Shown here: positions 7,930 to 16,042 of the stretch, one piece after another
Position numbering within the stretch: position 1 is the stretch's first letter
Layout: each line of letters begins with the position of its first letter
Source of the DNA: a bacterium
GTDB lineage: Bacteria > CLD3 > SB21
DNA: 64,000 nt
Direction of reading: 5' to 3'
Assembly: GCA_008933615.1 (NCBI GenBank)
Contig: WBUR01000011.1
Location: 1-64,000, forward strand
Notes under the pieces: model-generated
Told to the model about the DNA's origin: nothing
Databases searched by the model: none
Seen by the model: only the letters and a program-made list of their open reading frames with translations
Position numbers and translations under genes: made by a program

Positions 7930-9495
7930 ATGCGTACTGTATTTAAGTTAATCTTGATCTGGTGCTGTTGGAGTCAGATCGCATCAGCAGCGACGTCCTC
8001 CGGTGTTCTTAAAGGCGATGAAACATGGGAAGGAGTGGTAATCATTACCGGCGACGTTACTGTGCCCGAGGGCGTTACGCTTCGCATCCGGCCGAATGCT
8101 TTAATAAAATTTGCGGCAAACCGGGACGATCAGCAGGGCGGCTATGATATAAATAAATGTGAATTGATCATCGAAGGTATGCTGCGTGCAGAAGGACAGG
8201 AAAAATATGAGATTCGTTTCACGTCGATCAATTTCAGCCTTCCAGGCCAGGAGTCTACATTGAACGCCCAACCTCAGGCGAGCGATTGGTACGGCATCAT
8301 TTTCAAAAAAGGGAATAACGATAAGAGTATTGTTTCCTACAGTGTCATTGAATTTGCTTATGACGGCATCACATGCATCAATGCCTCGCCTCGTATTTTC
8401 AGAAACCGCATCGAAGGAAATTATTGGAACGGCGTCTTATGCGACATTATGTCGGCTCCTAAAATTAACAGTAACCGGATCATGAATAACGGATACGCCG
8501 GACTGAATTGTAAGATCGGATCTTCGCCCAGCGTGAGCAGTAATGAAATAAGCGGCAACCGATACGGAATACTTATACAAGACGTTTCTCAACCTGTGAT
8601 CGGCGATATGCGGCTTGGCGAAAATGCAGGAAAAAATGCGATTTACGGAAACCTGGAATTCAATCTCTATAATCACACTAAGAATGTCATATATGCGCAG
8701 CGTAACGATTGGGGAGATAATACGAATGCAGATCAGATGATTCACGATGACGATGAAAACAGAAAATTTGGCCTTGTGGTGTATACACCCGTATACCGCA
8801 CCGGAAGTATTTCATATTCTGAATTGCAGAGCCTGGCAAGCGCTACTGCAACGTCGGTTCCGACCGAGGCTGAAAATAAAGCGCAGAAAGAAGAACTTGA
8901 GGATTTAAAAAAGAAACTAGCCGAAAAGAAAGAACAAACGTCCAAGCAGCTGGCCTCCGCATCGGACATAACCTCGAAGGAAGAGAAAGAAAAGCTCAAA
9001 GAGGACCAAGCCAAAGAGAACGAGCGGTTAAAACTTCTTGAGGCTCAGATTAAACAGCAGGAACAGATAAAAATAGAACAGGAAAAAGCGCTGGCAGCCC
9101 AGAAAAGAGCGGAAGAAATTGAAAAGCAGAAAGCCGCCGCCGCGGTGACGGCTGAGAAAAAGGAAACAACCTCTACTTCTGCGCCAAGTTTTATTCCTAC
9201 TAAAATGGCGAATGAACTTGATAACAACCCGAAACCGATACAGAAGGTTAATCCCGTAATGCCTGACCTGCCGAAAAAGGCGAAGGTGAACGGAACGGTT
9301 TCATTACGCGTCTTGGTTGGCGCTAACGGTGTACCTGAGGAGATATACGTATCAAAGAAGATAGGAAATAAGGATTTTGATCAAATGATTAATGACGAAG
9401 CGATCGCCGCGGTGAAAAAGTGGGTGTTTGAAACAGGATTATCAAATGGACAGCCTGTCAAATATTGGACGGTCGTGACGGTTCTGATGAAATAA
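7930..9495 (+). CDS. Exported protein: right-handed beta-helix, coiled coil and TonB C-terminal domain
   Basis: Residues 1-21 are a signal peptide or N-terminal anchor ending SQIASA. About 25-290 resemble a parallel beta-helix with recurrent short turns (SPRIFRNRIEGN, APKINSNRIMNN, SPSVSSNEISGN). About 305-405 are a Glu/Lys/Gln-rich coiled coil. About 425-521 are a TonB C-terminal domain (GTVSLRVLVGANGVPEEIYV). TonB domains normally sit on an inner-membrane anchor with a proline-rich spacer; here the spacer is a coiled coil and a beta-helix comes first, an unusual combination. It follows the HPt-array gene by 37 bases and may be co-transcribed. Partner receptors and function are unknown. Confidence 0.8.
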   Translation: MRTVFKLILIWCCWSQIASAATSSGVLKGDETWEGVVIITGDVTVPEGVTLRIRPNALIKFAANRDDQQGGYDINKCELIIEGMLRAEGQEKYEIRFTSINFSLPGQESTLNAQPQASDWYGIIFKKGNNDKSIVSYSVIEFAYDGITCINASPRIFRNRIEGNYWNGVLCDIMSAPKINSNRIMNNGYAGLNCKIGSSPSVSSNEISGNRYGILIQDVSQPVIGDMRLGENAGKNAIYGNLEFNLYNHTKNVIYAQRNDWGDNTNADQMIHDDDENRKFGLVVYTPVYRTGSISYSELQSLASATATSVPTEAENKAQKEELEDLKKKLAEKKEQTSKQLASASDITSKEEKEKLKEDQAKENERLKLLEAQIKQQEQIKIEQEKALAAQKRAEEIEKQKAAAAVTAEKKETTSTSAPSFIPTKMANELDNNPKPIQKVNPVMPDLPKKAKVNGTVSLRVLVGANGVPEEIYVSKKIGNKDFDQMINDEAIAAVKKWVFETGLSNGQPVKYWTVVTVLMK

Positions 9496-9516
9496 TCTTT
9501 TTTACGAAATTACCTG

Positions 9517-9553
9517 AAAGGTGATAATGAAATTTTCATTATCACCTTTTTTG
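9517..9553. terminator. Bidirectional terminator between convergent genes
   Basis: A perfect 16-base inverted repeat, AAAGGTGATAATGAAA (9517-9532) with its complement (9534-9549), flanked by A and T runs. It lies between the ends of the TonB-domain gene (+) and the cytochrome lipoprotein gene (-), so it can serve both strands. Confidence 0.92.
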
Positions 9554-9563
9554 TTTATAGGCA

Positions 9564-9986
9564 TTATCGCGGGAGCGCCCCATTGGATATCCATAAACGG
9601 ATGGTGTCAATTTGTGCCGTTGTAAGAAATGGCGGCCCGTCTCCTGGCATCCGGTCGCCATCAATTCCAGGCGCACCTTCAATCTTCTTAACTAAATAAC
9701 TGTTGTCCGGAGCAAAAGGGAGTACACGTTTTAGTGATGGTTGTTCCTCGCTATTTACGCTCACAATATCGTCGTAAGCAGAAAACTGAGATAAATTCAT
9801 TCCTGCTTCCGGTGAGGATCCAGCATGACAGCCTGAAGTGGCGCATTCATTGGTAAAAATATTCTGAACATTTTCCGGAACTAACGAGCCACTGCCGGTT
9901 CCTAAATTGTCAACTTGCTCCAGTTTGCCGCAAGAAAAAAAGCTATAACATAGTGTGATTATATACACAAATTTCATAGGCCTCAT
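9564..9986 (-). CDS. Small lipoprotein with planctomycete-type cytochrome c domain (CX4CH)
   Basis: A 140-residue exported lipoprotein: signal sequence and lipobox ending at C19 (FFSCGK), then a cytochrome-like domain with C48-ATSG-C53-H54, a CX4CH variant of the CXXCH haem site. A late RMPGDGPPFLT segment offers a methionine as the sixth haem ligand, followed by the typical IRLWISNGA ending. Its middle (PSLKRVLPFAPDNSYLVKKI) closely parallels the cytochrome part of the barrel protein encoded just upstream, so the two domains are related. The 13-base gap to that gene implies one operon. An alternative start at the ATG at 9977 would drop three residues. Haem binding is inferred. Confidence 0.8.
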   Translation of the reverse strand: MRPMKFVYIITLCYSFFSCGKLEQVDNLGTGSGSLVPENVQNIFTNECATSGCHAGSSPEAGMNLSQFSAYDDIVSVNSEEQPSLKRVLPFAPDNSYLVKKIEGAPGIDGDRMPGDGPPFLTTAQIDTIRLWISNGALPR

Positions 9987-9999
9987 TCTGTTAAAAAGT

Positions 10000-11280
10000 T
10001 TACCACTTGAATTGCCTGTAAATATTGAATCCGAGATGTACTGCCGGATCTTTAGTAGTCAATTTATTAAATGGAACGGGTTTTGTAGAACTGCCTGGTA
10101 TGTACTGCGTTGTGTGAATAGATTGGGAATTGGAAATAAGCAGCTGAAACACATGCAGCCGCACTTTATAGGCAAGGCCAAGCGACCACGTATCATAACG
10201 CCGGTCATCTGCAAAATCATTTCCTTTATATCCTCCCATCCTTGGAATATATTCGGCGGTCAAAGCAAAGTCTTTCATGAGTTGGTATTGAGCGCCCAGG
10301 CCGATCGCAAACGTTGCGCGGCTGTCTTTATAGTTTTGAAAAGTGGTATCGTTAATCTGCTTGATAATTCTTGCATTATGATTGCTTCTGAATGCAATGG
10401 ATGGAGCGGCCAGAATGGAGAATCTATTATTGATCCTTGAGGCGGCAAGTAATTGGACGTTAGGTGAAAACCGGTGCTTTGCATTCACATCGCTTCGGCT
10501 GATCCAGTTGAAGCCCGTATAGATTCCAATTGACAACGGCATGTTCCCGGATTGCTGGATTGGAACATGTTTTACGGCAACTTCAACATCCTTATTTTCT
10601 CCGGAACGGCGGACCAGGATGTCTGTATTTTTGTTCAGTCCGACGGATAAATTGATACTCGTGATCGCCCCATTATCTAATCCAAAAAAACTTCCCAGTG
10701 TATTGCTTCCGCCTCCGTTGCTGACCGCAAATCGGTGCAGAATACGGAATTCGGCGGTCTTTGAACTCAATACGCGTGTCGTCGGCAGATTAATGAGTTG
10801 TGTGGCGAGAAAGGCTTCTGAACTTTCATTGGAAGAAGGTGAGATTTCGGAATTGGATTCTGCTATTTCTCCCCAGATGTTTGTTGGAAATGACTGAATC
10901 CAGTTTTCGATAACGTTAATCTCGTCCTTCGATAATTTCTCATCGTCCAGGGGCATACCTTCGTCTTTGAATGGAAGCTGTTCTTGATCGCGGATTATTT
11001 TTCGGTAGAGATAACTGTCACTGACGTTGTTAGGCATGATGCGCTTGAGAGAAGGATCTTCAATACTGGCGTTATTGACCAGATTTCTGTAACTGTATCC
11101 GGCTTCAAGTGAGAGTCCCATCGGGGCTTGTTCTGAACTGTGACAGGATACGCATTTTGCGTTAAAGACCGCCTGTACTTTCGCAAATTTTTCAAAATGC
11201 GCCTGATCCTGGGCGGCAATACTTTTACTCAGGTTCATCATGATTGCTAATAGGAACCATCCGAGAAGATACTTATTCAT
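10000..11280 (-). CDS. Cytochrome c domain fused to a DUF5777-type outer-membrane beta-barrel
   Basis: Signal peptide (about 1-23), then a single-haem cytochrome c domain with C43-V-S-C46-H47 and a likely distal ligand M109 in GMPLDDEKLS. A Ser/Asn/Glu-rich linker (about 138-155) leads to a predicted beta-barrel (about 160-426) that resembles DUF5777: LGSFFGLDNGAITSINLSVG near its start and LGFNIYRQFKW at the C-terminus, which ends in an aromatic residue like many outer-membrane proteins. The sequence suggests a haem domain tethered to a barrel in the outer membrane, so a role in electron transfer at or across that membrane is possible. It lies between the eRF1-like gene (20 bases upstream) and the lipoprotein cytochrome. 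Confidence 0.82.
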   Translation of the reverse strand: MNKYLLGWFLLAIMMNLSKSIAAQDQAHFEKFAKVQAVFNAKCVSCHSSEQAPMGLSLEAGYSYRNLVNNASIEDPSLKRIMPNNVSDSYLYRKIIRDQEQLPFKDEGMPLDDEKLSKDEINVIENWIQSFPTNIWGEIAESNSEISPSSNESSEAFLATQLINLPTTRVLSSKTAEFRILHRFAVSNGGGSNTLGSFFGLDNGAITSINLSVGLNKNTDILVRRSGENKDVEVAVKHVPIQQSGNMPLSIGIYTGFNWISRSDVNAKHRFSPNVQLLAASRINNRFSILAAPSIAFRSNHNARIIKQINDTTFQNYKDSRATFAIGLGAQYQLMKDFALTAEYIPRMGGYKGNDFADDRRYDTWSLGLAYKVRLHVFQLLISNSQSIHTTQYIPGSSTKPVPFNKLTTKDPAVHLGFNIYRQFKW

Positions 11281-11300
11281 AGATCTATTTCCTGGTTAGT

Positions 11301-12455
11301 CTAATACCTGAGTAGGGCTCCGATGTTGCCCATGATCTTTAATCGGGAATTGTCCGATGTGTTTTCTACCTTGCAGCCCTGCATAAAGGCAAAAGTGATA
11401 GCTTCTTCTATAACATCATCAAGGTCATGGGCTTTACCGGAGCAGATCGGACAAGTATCTTTGGGACCCTTTTCTTCGGGAACTCCGATAAAAAAACATT
11501 GGTGACAAACAAAACCGGGAGCTTTGTAGCTTTTGGCGACAATGAGTGTATTCACACCGCCCCGACGCAGTGATTGTAACGTGGGCTGTAAACCGAATAT
11601 TCCTTTACCGCCGGCAGTATTCGCTTCGCCTTTGAGTTTATCTATTAGTTCAGTTTCGTACTTCTTTTCAGCCGCCTGGGCAACTTCCTGCGATTTTTTT
11701 AGTATGTCGTTCAGAGGCGCTTCCGGTTCAACCACAATGTGGCCGACGATTTTTTTGCGCGTGGATGAAGTAAGAGTGGATTCAAATTGTGATATAATAT
11801 TTTGCCTGCCGCCGATGATCAGGCGCGTCATATCCTCCTCTTCGATGAGTTTTTCTGTCTGTGCCGCCACATGATTAAAATGCTTCTGCACCATTTCGTC
11901 GTGGGCGCGATTAATGTTTCTTTCCTGAGTCCCCTCAATGCCGCCGTATTTTATTTTCGGCAAGACGTCATTGTGGATGCTGAGGTATTCCTTGACAAAC
12001 CCGAGCGTCACGTTCAGAATTTTCGCTTTGGCGCTGTCAACAAGCACAATACCGTAACTGCGATGCTCGCATATCAATTCGCTCAACGTTCGTATGTAGG
12101 GATCATAGTCGGCATTCAAATGGTTGGAAACCGCCTGTGGAAGTTCCAAAAGTTCCCAAAAATTATTGGCGCTGCAAGAAAAAATGGCCAAACCTTTATG
12201 ATGGTCGTTGTGAAGAAAGTCGTGATGGACAAAATGTTCAATTTTCGAAAAGTCGTTTTCAAGGGAGAGAACCTGCTCGCGGGCTAATTTTTTTTCATGC
12301 TTTATTTTGTCTAATCCCTGACGCCGGTCTTTGATCATATCTTTTAAGGCAATCTTATGATTATTATTTTTGTCGAGATGAAGATACATCGATGTAATAA
12401 AATAATCTTTACTGCCCATTTTCGACAGCCGTTCGATCGTTTTTTGATTCAGCAT
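11301..12455 (-). CDS. Bacterial eRF1-like protein (baeRF-type) with zinc ribbon
   Basis: A 384-residue protein organised like archaeal/eukaryotic release factor 1. About 1-125 is an N-terminal domain with a charged helical pair; about 130-250 is the middle domain; about 270-384 is the L7Ae-like third domain with a zinc ribbon (C317, C320, C335, C338). At the position of the catalytic GGQ loop the sequence reads GGIEGTQERNINR (171-183), so GTQ or GG..Q replaces GGQ. Such bacterial relatives have been proposed to act in ribosome rescue or quality control; this one's role is inferred only. A strong AAGGAG site precedes the ATG. The cytochrome-barrel gene follows after 20 bases. Confidence 0.8.
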   Translation of the reverse strand: MLNQKTIERLSKMGSKDYFITSMYLHLDKNNNHKIALKDMIKDRRQGLDKIKHEKKLAREQVLSLENDFSKIEHFVHHDFLHNDHHKGLAIFSCSANNFWELLELPQAVSNHLNADYDPYIRTLSELICEHRSYGIVLVDSAKAKILNVTLGFVKEYLSIHNDVLPKIKYGGIEGTQERNINRAHDEMVQKHFNHVAAQTEKLIEEEDMTRLIIGGRQNIISQFESTLTSSTRKKIVGHIVVEPEAPLNDILKKSQEVAQAAEKKYETELIDKLKGEANTAGGKGIFGLQPTLQSLRRGGVNTLIVAKSYKAPGFVCHQCFFIGVPEEKGPKDTCPICSGKAHDLDDVIEEAITFAFMQGCKVENTSDNSRLKIMGNIGALLRY

Positions 12456-12542
12456 GGGGTCTCCTTTCTTAAAACCGGTAAGGTTATTTATTTAACGGAT
12501 AAGAAGCAGAATATGCAGGATAATACACAGAAATTATATAAA

Positions 12543-13565
12543 TCATAATGAAAGAACATGCGTTAAACATTTTGAGCCATGATAGGAATCTCGTCGTTCA
12601 AGTTCTTCCTGTATCCATTTTGCCATTTCATTTCCGTTTGTTAACCATTTAGGCGCTATCAACATATCCTTAGGGGCATCGCCATACAAACGCTGGATGC
12701 CGATGCGCGGCGAGAGGCGTTCGACAAAATCGGCGGCGAGTTGTATGTATTCGTCCCTCTCGAATATATGGAATGGATCAGAATGATAAATAGAGGCCAG
12801 TGCGGTTTTTTCAACTATATGGAGATTATGAATCTTGATAAAATCAATGGGAAGTTCAGAAAGCGCATCGGCCATCGCGATCATTTCTTCGCGCGTTTCT
12901 GTGGGGAATCCAAGAATGATGTGTGCGGAGATGTCTATGTTTCTACCGGCAGTCGAATTTACGGTATTAACAAAACACCGGTAATCATGCGCGCGATTGA
13001 CCCATTGCAAAGTTCGGTCATAAACGGATTCACAACCGTATTCAATACTGACATAATGTTTTTGAGCGATACTTTCAAGCAGAGCAAGCTTTTCATCGTC
13101 TACGCAATCGGGCCTTGTTCCAATGGCCAGCCCCATAATATCAGGATGCGAAAGCGCCTCTTGGTAAAGCGACTCAAGTTCATTCACCGGAGCGTAGGTA
13201 TTGCTGTAGGACTGAAAATAAGCAAGAAACCGGTCAGTATGAAAACGTTTTTTGAGGAAGGGAAGCTGACTATCGATCTGATTCTGTACGGGCACAGACG
13301 GTTTAAGATAGACCTTTGCACGGAATAATTGGGACGCCGGGCTGAATCCATCGTTATTGCAGTAAGTACATCCGCCGCTGGCAATGGTGCCGTCGCGGTT
13401 GGGGCAGGTAAATCCAGCATCGATGGTCACGCGATGAATACGGTGGCCGAAACGCCATTGAATGTACTGATTGTAAGTAAAAAACCGCCGATCCGGGCGA
13501 ATGAACGGATGTTCATCTAAACTCAACCATGATCGTTTGTCGATCGTAGCGGGGGAATAGATCAT
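12543..13565 (-). CDS. Radical SAM protein, TIGR01212/YhcC family
   Basis: The N-terminal third has the YhcC-type cluster motif: C54-PNRDGTIASGG-C66-TY-C69, the three cysteines expected to hold a 4Fe-4S cluster for S-adenosylmethionine cleavage. Downstream come the family's conserved features, such as GLAIGTRPDCVDDEK and HIILGFPTETREEM. The length of 340 residues is slightly longer than usual because of about 25 extra N-terminal residues, for which the annotated ATG has only a weak ribosome-binding site. The family's substrate is unknown. It lies upstream of the eRF1-like gene on the same strand with an 87-base gap. Confidence 0.9.
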   Translation of the reverse strand: MIYSPATIDKRSWLSLDEHPFIRPDRRFFTYNQYIQWRFGHRIHRVTIDAGFTCPNRDGTIASGGCTYCNNDGFSPASQLFRAKVYLKPSVPVQNQIDSQLPFLKKRFHTDRFLAYFQSYSNTYAPVNELESLYQEALSHPDIMGLAIGTRPDCVDDEKLALLESIAQKHYVSIEYGCESVYDRTLQWVNRAHDYRCFVNTVNSTAGRNIDISAHIILGFPTETREEMIAMADALSELPIDFIKIHNLHIVEKTALASIYHSDPFHIFERDEYIQLAADFVERLSPRIGIQRLYGDAPKDMLIAPKWLTNGNEMAKWIQEELERRDSYHGSKCLTHVLSL

Positions 13566-13682
13566 TAAGTTTCTATTTGGTGTGGGTAATCAATAACAAT
13601 ATACTGAACGATAATGGGAAAATCAAGTTGCGTTAAATTGAAAATGATGAGTGGAGAAATGTTCGAAAACAGGCTAGTAAAG

Positions 13683-14090
13683 TTACTTTTTCTTTAAGGT
13701 CTTGATCATGATGAGGTGGATGGACACGCCAACGGCAATGAGGATAAGAATAATGTCTACATACCAGGGAGTTTTAGCTGCGTATATAGAAAACAGAATG
13801 GTTATCCAAAGAAGCGAGATCGAAAAAATCTTGGCGGAGACGGGTGTGCCTTGATTTTCTTTGTAATTTTTTATATAACTGCCGAAGTATCTGTTATGCA
13901 TGAGCCAATGGTAAAATCGCGGCGAACTGCGCGCATAACAGGTTGCGGCCAAAAGAAGAAATACAGTTGTCGGAACAAGCGGGAGGATAGCGCCGATAAT
14001 GCCTAAGCCAACAAACGCATGTCCCGCAAAAGTCAGCGCCATACGGTTGATGCGGCCTGCCGGTTTATTAGTGTTTTGCTCTATGTCCAT
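13683..14090 (-). CDS. YbaN/DUF454 family small inner-membrane protein
   Basis: A 135-residue protein with three or four hydrophobic segments and the family hallmark LGIIGAILPLVPTTVFLLLAATCYARSSP near the N-terminus (given here only as landmark residues 33-60). The next conserved stretch, RFYHWLMHNRYFG, also fits DUF454. No biochemical function is established for the family. It stands alone between a VOC protein and a radical SAM gene, with gaps of more than 100 bases on both sides and no clear promoter or terminator in them. Confidence 0.88.
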   Translation of the reverse strand: MDIEQNTNKPAGRINRMALTFAGHAFVGLGIIGAILPLVPTTVFLLLAATCYARSSPRFYHWLMHNRYFGSYIKNYKENQGTPVSAKIFSISLLWITILFSIYAAKTPWYVDIILILIAVGVSIHLIMIKTLKKK

Positions 14091-14204
14091 TTCTCACCTT
14101 GATTAACTCACTAAGGCACGGTAGTTTAAGCTAATTTATATGTTAATTTGTGAATCGCAAGTAACAACATGATTATTTAGTATAAGGCGTTATAAAACCG
14201 CCAT

Positions 14205-14594
14205 CTACTTGACTTCGCTCATGAGCGCAAGAAGGTTTTTATCGGGATCCCGAAAAAAAGCCATCCAAAGTTCATGGTCCGGCATCTTTGCGATCATGTG
14301 AGGCTTAGTTTCAAAAATAACACCTCGTGTAGAAAGCGTTTCAAATGATTGTACTATATCGTCTACCTTATAATAAATAACAGATCCGTGTCCGGCATTA
14401 TCCTTGGCCGGTTCATCCAGCATGAGGCGAACTCCACCGCAATCGAAGAAGCCCAATCCCGGCGGCGCCTTGAAAAGGAAACGCATTCCCAAAATGTCAC
14501 GGTAAAATACGATCGCTCTTTCAATATCAGTGACCGGAACGGCAATTTGTCCGATTTGATTAAGACCGCTATTCGCCGGTAAGGTATTACTCAT
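14205..14594 (-). CDS. VOC-family glyoxalase/dioxygenase-like protein
   Basis: A 129-residue single vicinal-oxygen-chelate module: two beta-alpha-beta-beta-beta repeats beginning IGQIAVPVTDIERAIVFYRD and ending FFRDPDKNLLALMSE, which is the typical C-terminal metal-site strand. The class includes glyoxalase I, fosfomycin-resistance enzymes and dioxygenases. Residues H and E at the usual metal positions are only partly evident, so the substrate and even catalysis are uncertain. It lies 73 bases after creD and 114 bases before the DUF454 gene on the same strand. Confidence 0.82.
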   Translation of the reverse strand: MSNTLPANSGLNQIGQIAVPVTDIERAIVFYRDILGMRFLFKAPPGLGFFDCGGVRLMLDEPAKDNAGHGSVIYYKVDDIVQSFETLSTRGVIFETKPHMIAKMPDHELWMAFFRDPDKNLLALMSEVK

Positions 14595-14667
14595 TATGGA
14601 TCTTTTCTAACAATGTTAAGATTCGATTTCAAAAAATTCATTTTCATTCTGCATAATGTTGTTATGA

Positions 14668-15975
14668 CTACTTATCTGGGTTTTCAACTGAATACCAGTC
14701 AACTTTTCGTGTCAAATACATGACTATGGCCATTATAGTCAGAAGTCCCAAACTGCCAATCAACAAGGCATAGTCCTCATTTTGCAAGACGATGTAGAGA
14801 AACACATATATTAAACAAAGAACCGTAGCTATAACAACGGCTGTTTTACGCTGTGCAGCGATCGCCATTGAGTAAAGTCCGATAAGAACAATAATTGAAG
14901 TCGCCGAGATGAAATAGGCGGAGTCAAATCCAAAATGCTCCGAAAGTGCAATAAGGAGTAGATAAAATAGGACAAGGCATAGGCCGGCAAGCGAATAGTG
15001 AATAGGATGCAGGGTTTCTTTCGAAAGAACTTCGGATAGAAAAAACGCTAAAAATGTAAGAGAGACTATAAGTATAGCATATTTGGCGGTACGTAGTGTT
15101 TTTTGATATTCATCGACGGAACGCAGTAGTCTCACGCCGAAAACGGATTCAGTTATGTCATAGCGTTTGTTCAACCAAAATTGCGGAAAGTTGCGGTTGA
15201 GTTCCAGTACATTCCAATTGCAAGAAAAACCTGAATCACTCAGTGATCGGGAGTCGGGAAGGAAGGCGCCGGTAAAACTGGGGCTTGGCCACGATGACTT
15301 CAGGTTTATGGTAGTTTGCCTTCCAAGCGGGCAGAACTGTATTTCTGAGCTTCCATTGAGATTGAGTGAAGATGAAAACGAGTAGTTCTTGGTTGTATTG
15401 TCCAGTTTGGGAAGTATAGTAATTCCGGAAGAAACAATGTCAGGAAATCGAACTCCTGCGCTGGCGGAATACGCTTGTTCACCAATGACCATTTGCACAT
15501 TCTCCTTAATCCCGCGAGGGTCAGAAATTCCAATCGTTATGGTAGCGTCGTTCCAAATAGCCGTGTAACCCTTCCGCAAGAAAGAGGAGATAATTTCTAA
15601 ATTGAATCCTCCCGATAAAGACAGCCGGCTATTATACAGGATCACTTCGTAAATGCCGCGCGCTCTTGTTTCTGTCGAGAGCTGCCCCTCTATTGCCAAT
15701 GAATCAGGCAAGATGTGCAGATGCTCAATTAATGGAATTTCTTTTCCTTTTTCGTCCTGAACGAAATGTCTGATGGGGATTGTTAAGATAGGGCCGCTAA
15801 TTATTTGAGGCAGTCCCCATTTTTCGCTGACTTCATGAATGGCCGAATCTCGGCGTTCGCTGCGTTCTTTAATCAATGATTCCACAATGGCTGCTGGAAT
15901 TAATAACAAGAGAGTCAAAAAAGCTATGATAGCCATGCGAAGCAATATCGACGATTTTAGAAAACTTCTAGACAT
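14668..15975 (-). CDS. creD: CreD-family inner-membrane protein
   Basis: The N-terminus has one membrane segment (about 12-30) followed by the CreD signature of a conserved helix and SEKWGLPQIISGPILTIPI. A large periplasmic domain extends to about 280 and the C-terminal third carries about six closely spaced membrane segments. The length of 435 residues matches E. coli CreD (about 450), whose expression is linked to the CreBC two-component system and envelope integrity. No creB or creC is seen here, so regulation must come from elsewhere. Its downstream neighbours (VOC, DUF454) show no clear functional link. Confidence 0.88.
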   Translation of the reverse strand: MSRSFLKSSILLRMAIIAFLTLLLLIPAAIVESLIKERSERRDSAIHEVSEKWGLPQIISGPILTIPIRHFVQDEKGKEIPLIEHLHILPDSLAIEGQLSTETRARGIYEVILYNSRLSLSGGFNLEIISSFLRKGYTAIWNDATITIGISDPRGIKENVQMVIGEQAYSASAGVRFPDIVSSGITILPKLDNTTKNYSFSSSLNLNGSSEIQFCPLGRQTTINLKSSWPSPSFTGAFLPDSRSLSDSGFSCNWNVLELNRNFPQFWLNKRYDITESVFGVRLLRSVDEYQKTLRTAKYAILIVSLTFLAFFLSEVLSKETLHPIHYSLAGLCLVLFYLLLIALSEHFGFDSAYFISATSIIVLIGLYSMAIAAQRKTAVVIATVLCLIYVFLYIVLQNEDYALLIGSLGLLTIMAIVMYLTRKVDWYSVENPDK

Positions 15976-16042
15976 CTACTCCTCCTGGTTATTGGCTCAC
16001 AACATAACAAACTAGACCATCTGTTTCTCGCGAACTTTTTCT

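Noticed and set aside
12741-13328. A 195-codon plus-strand reading frame inside the radical SAM gene
   Set aside because: The opposite strand encodes a clearly conserved radical SAM protein with the cysteine motif; the plus-strand frame has no family features.
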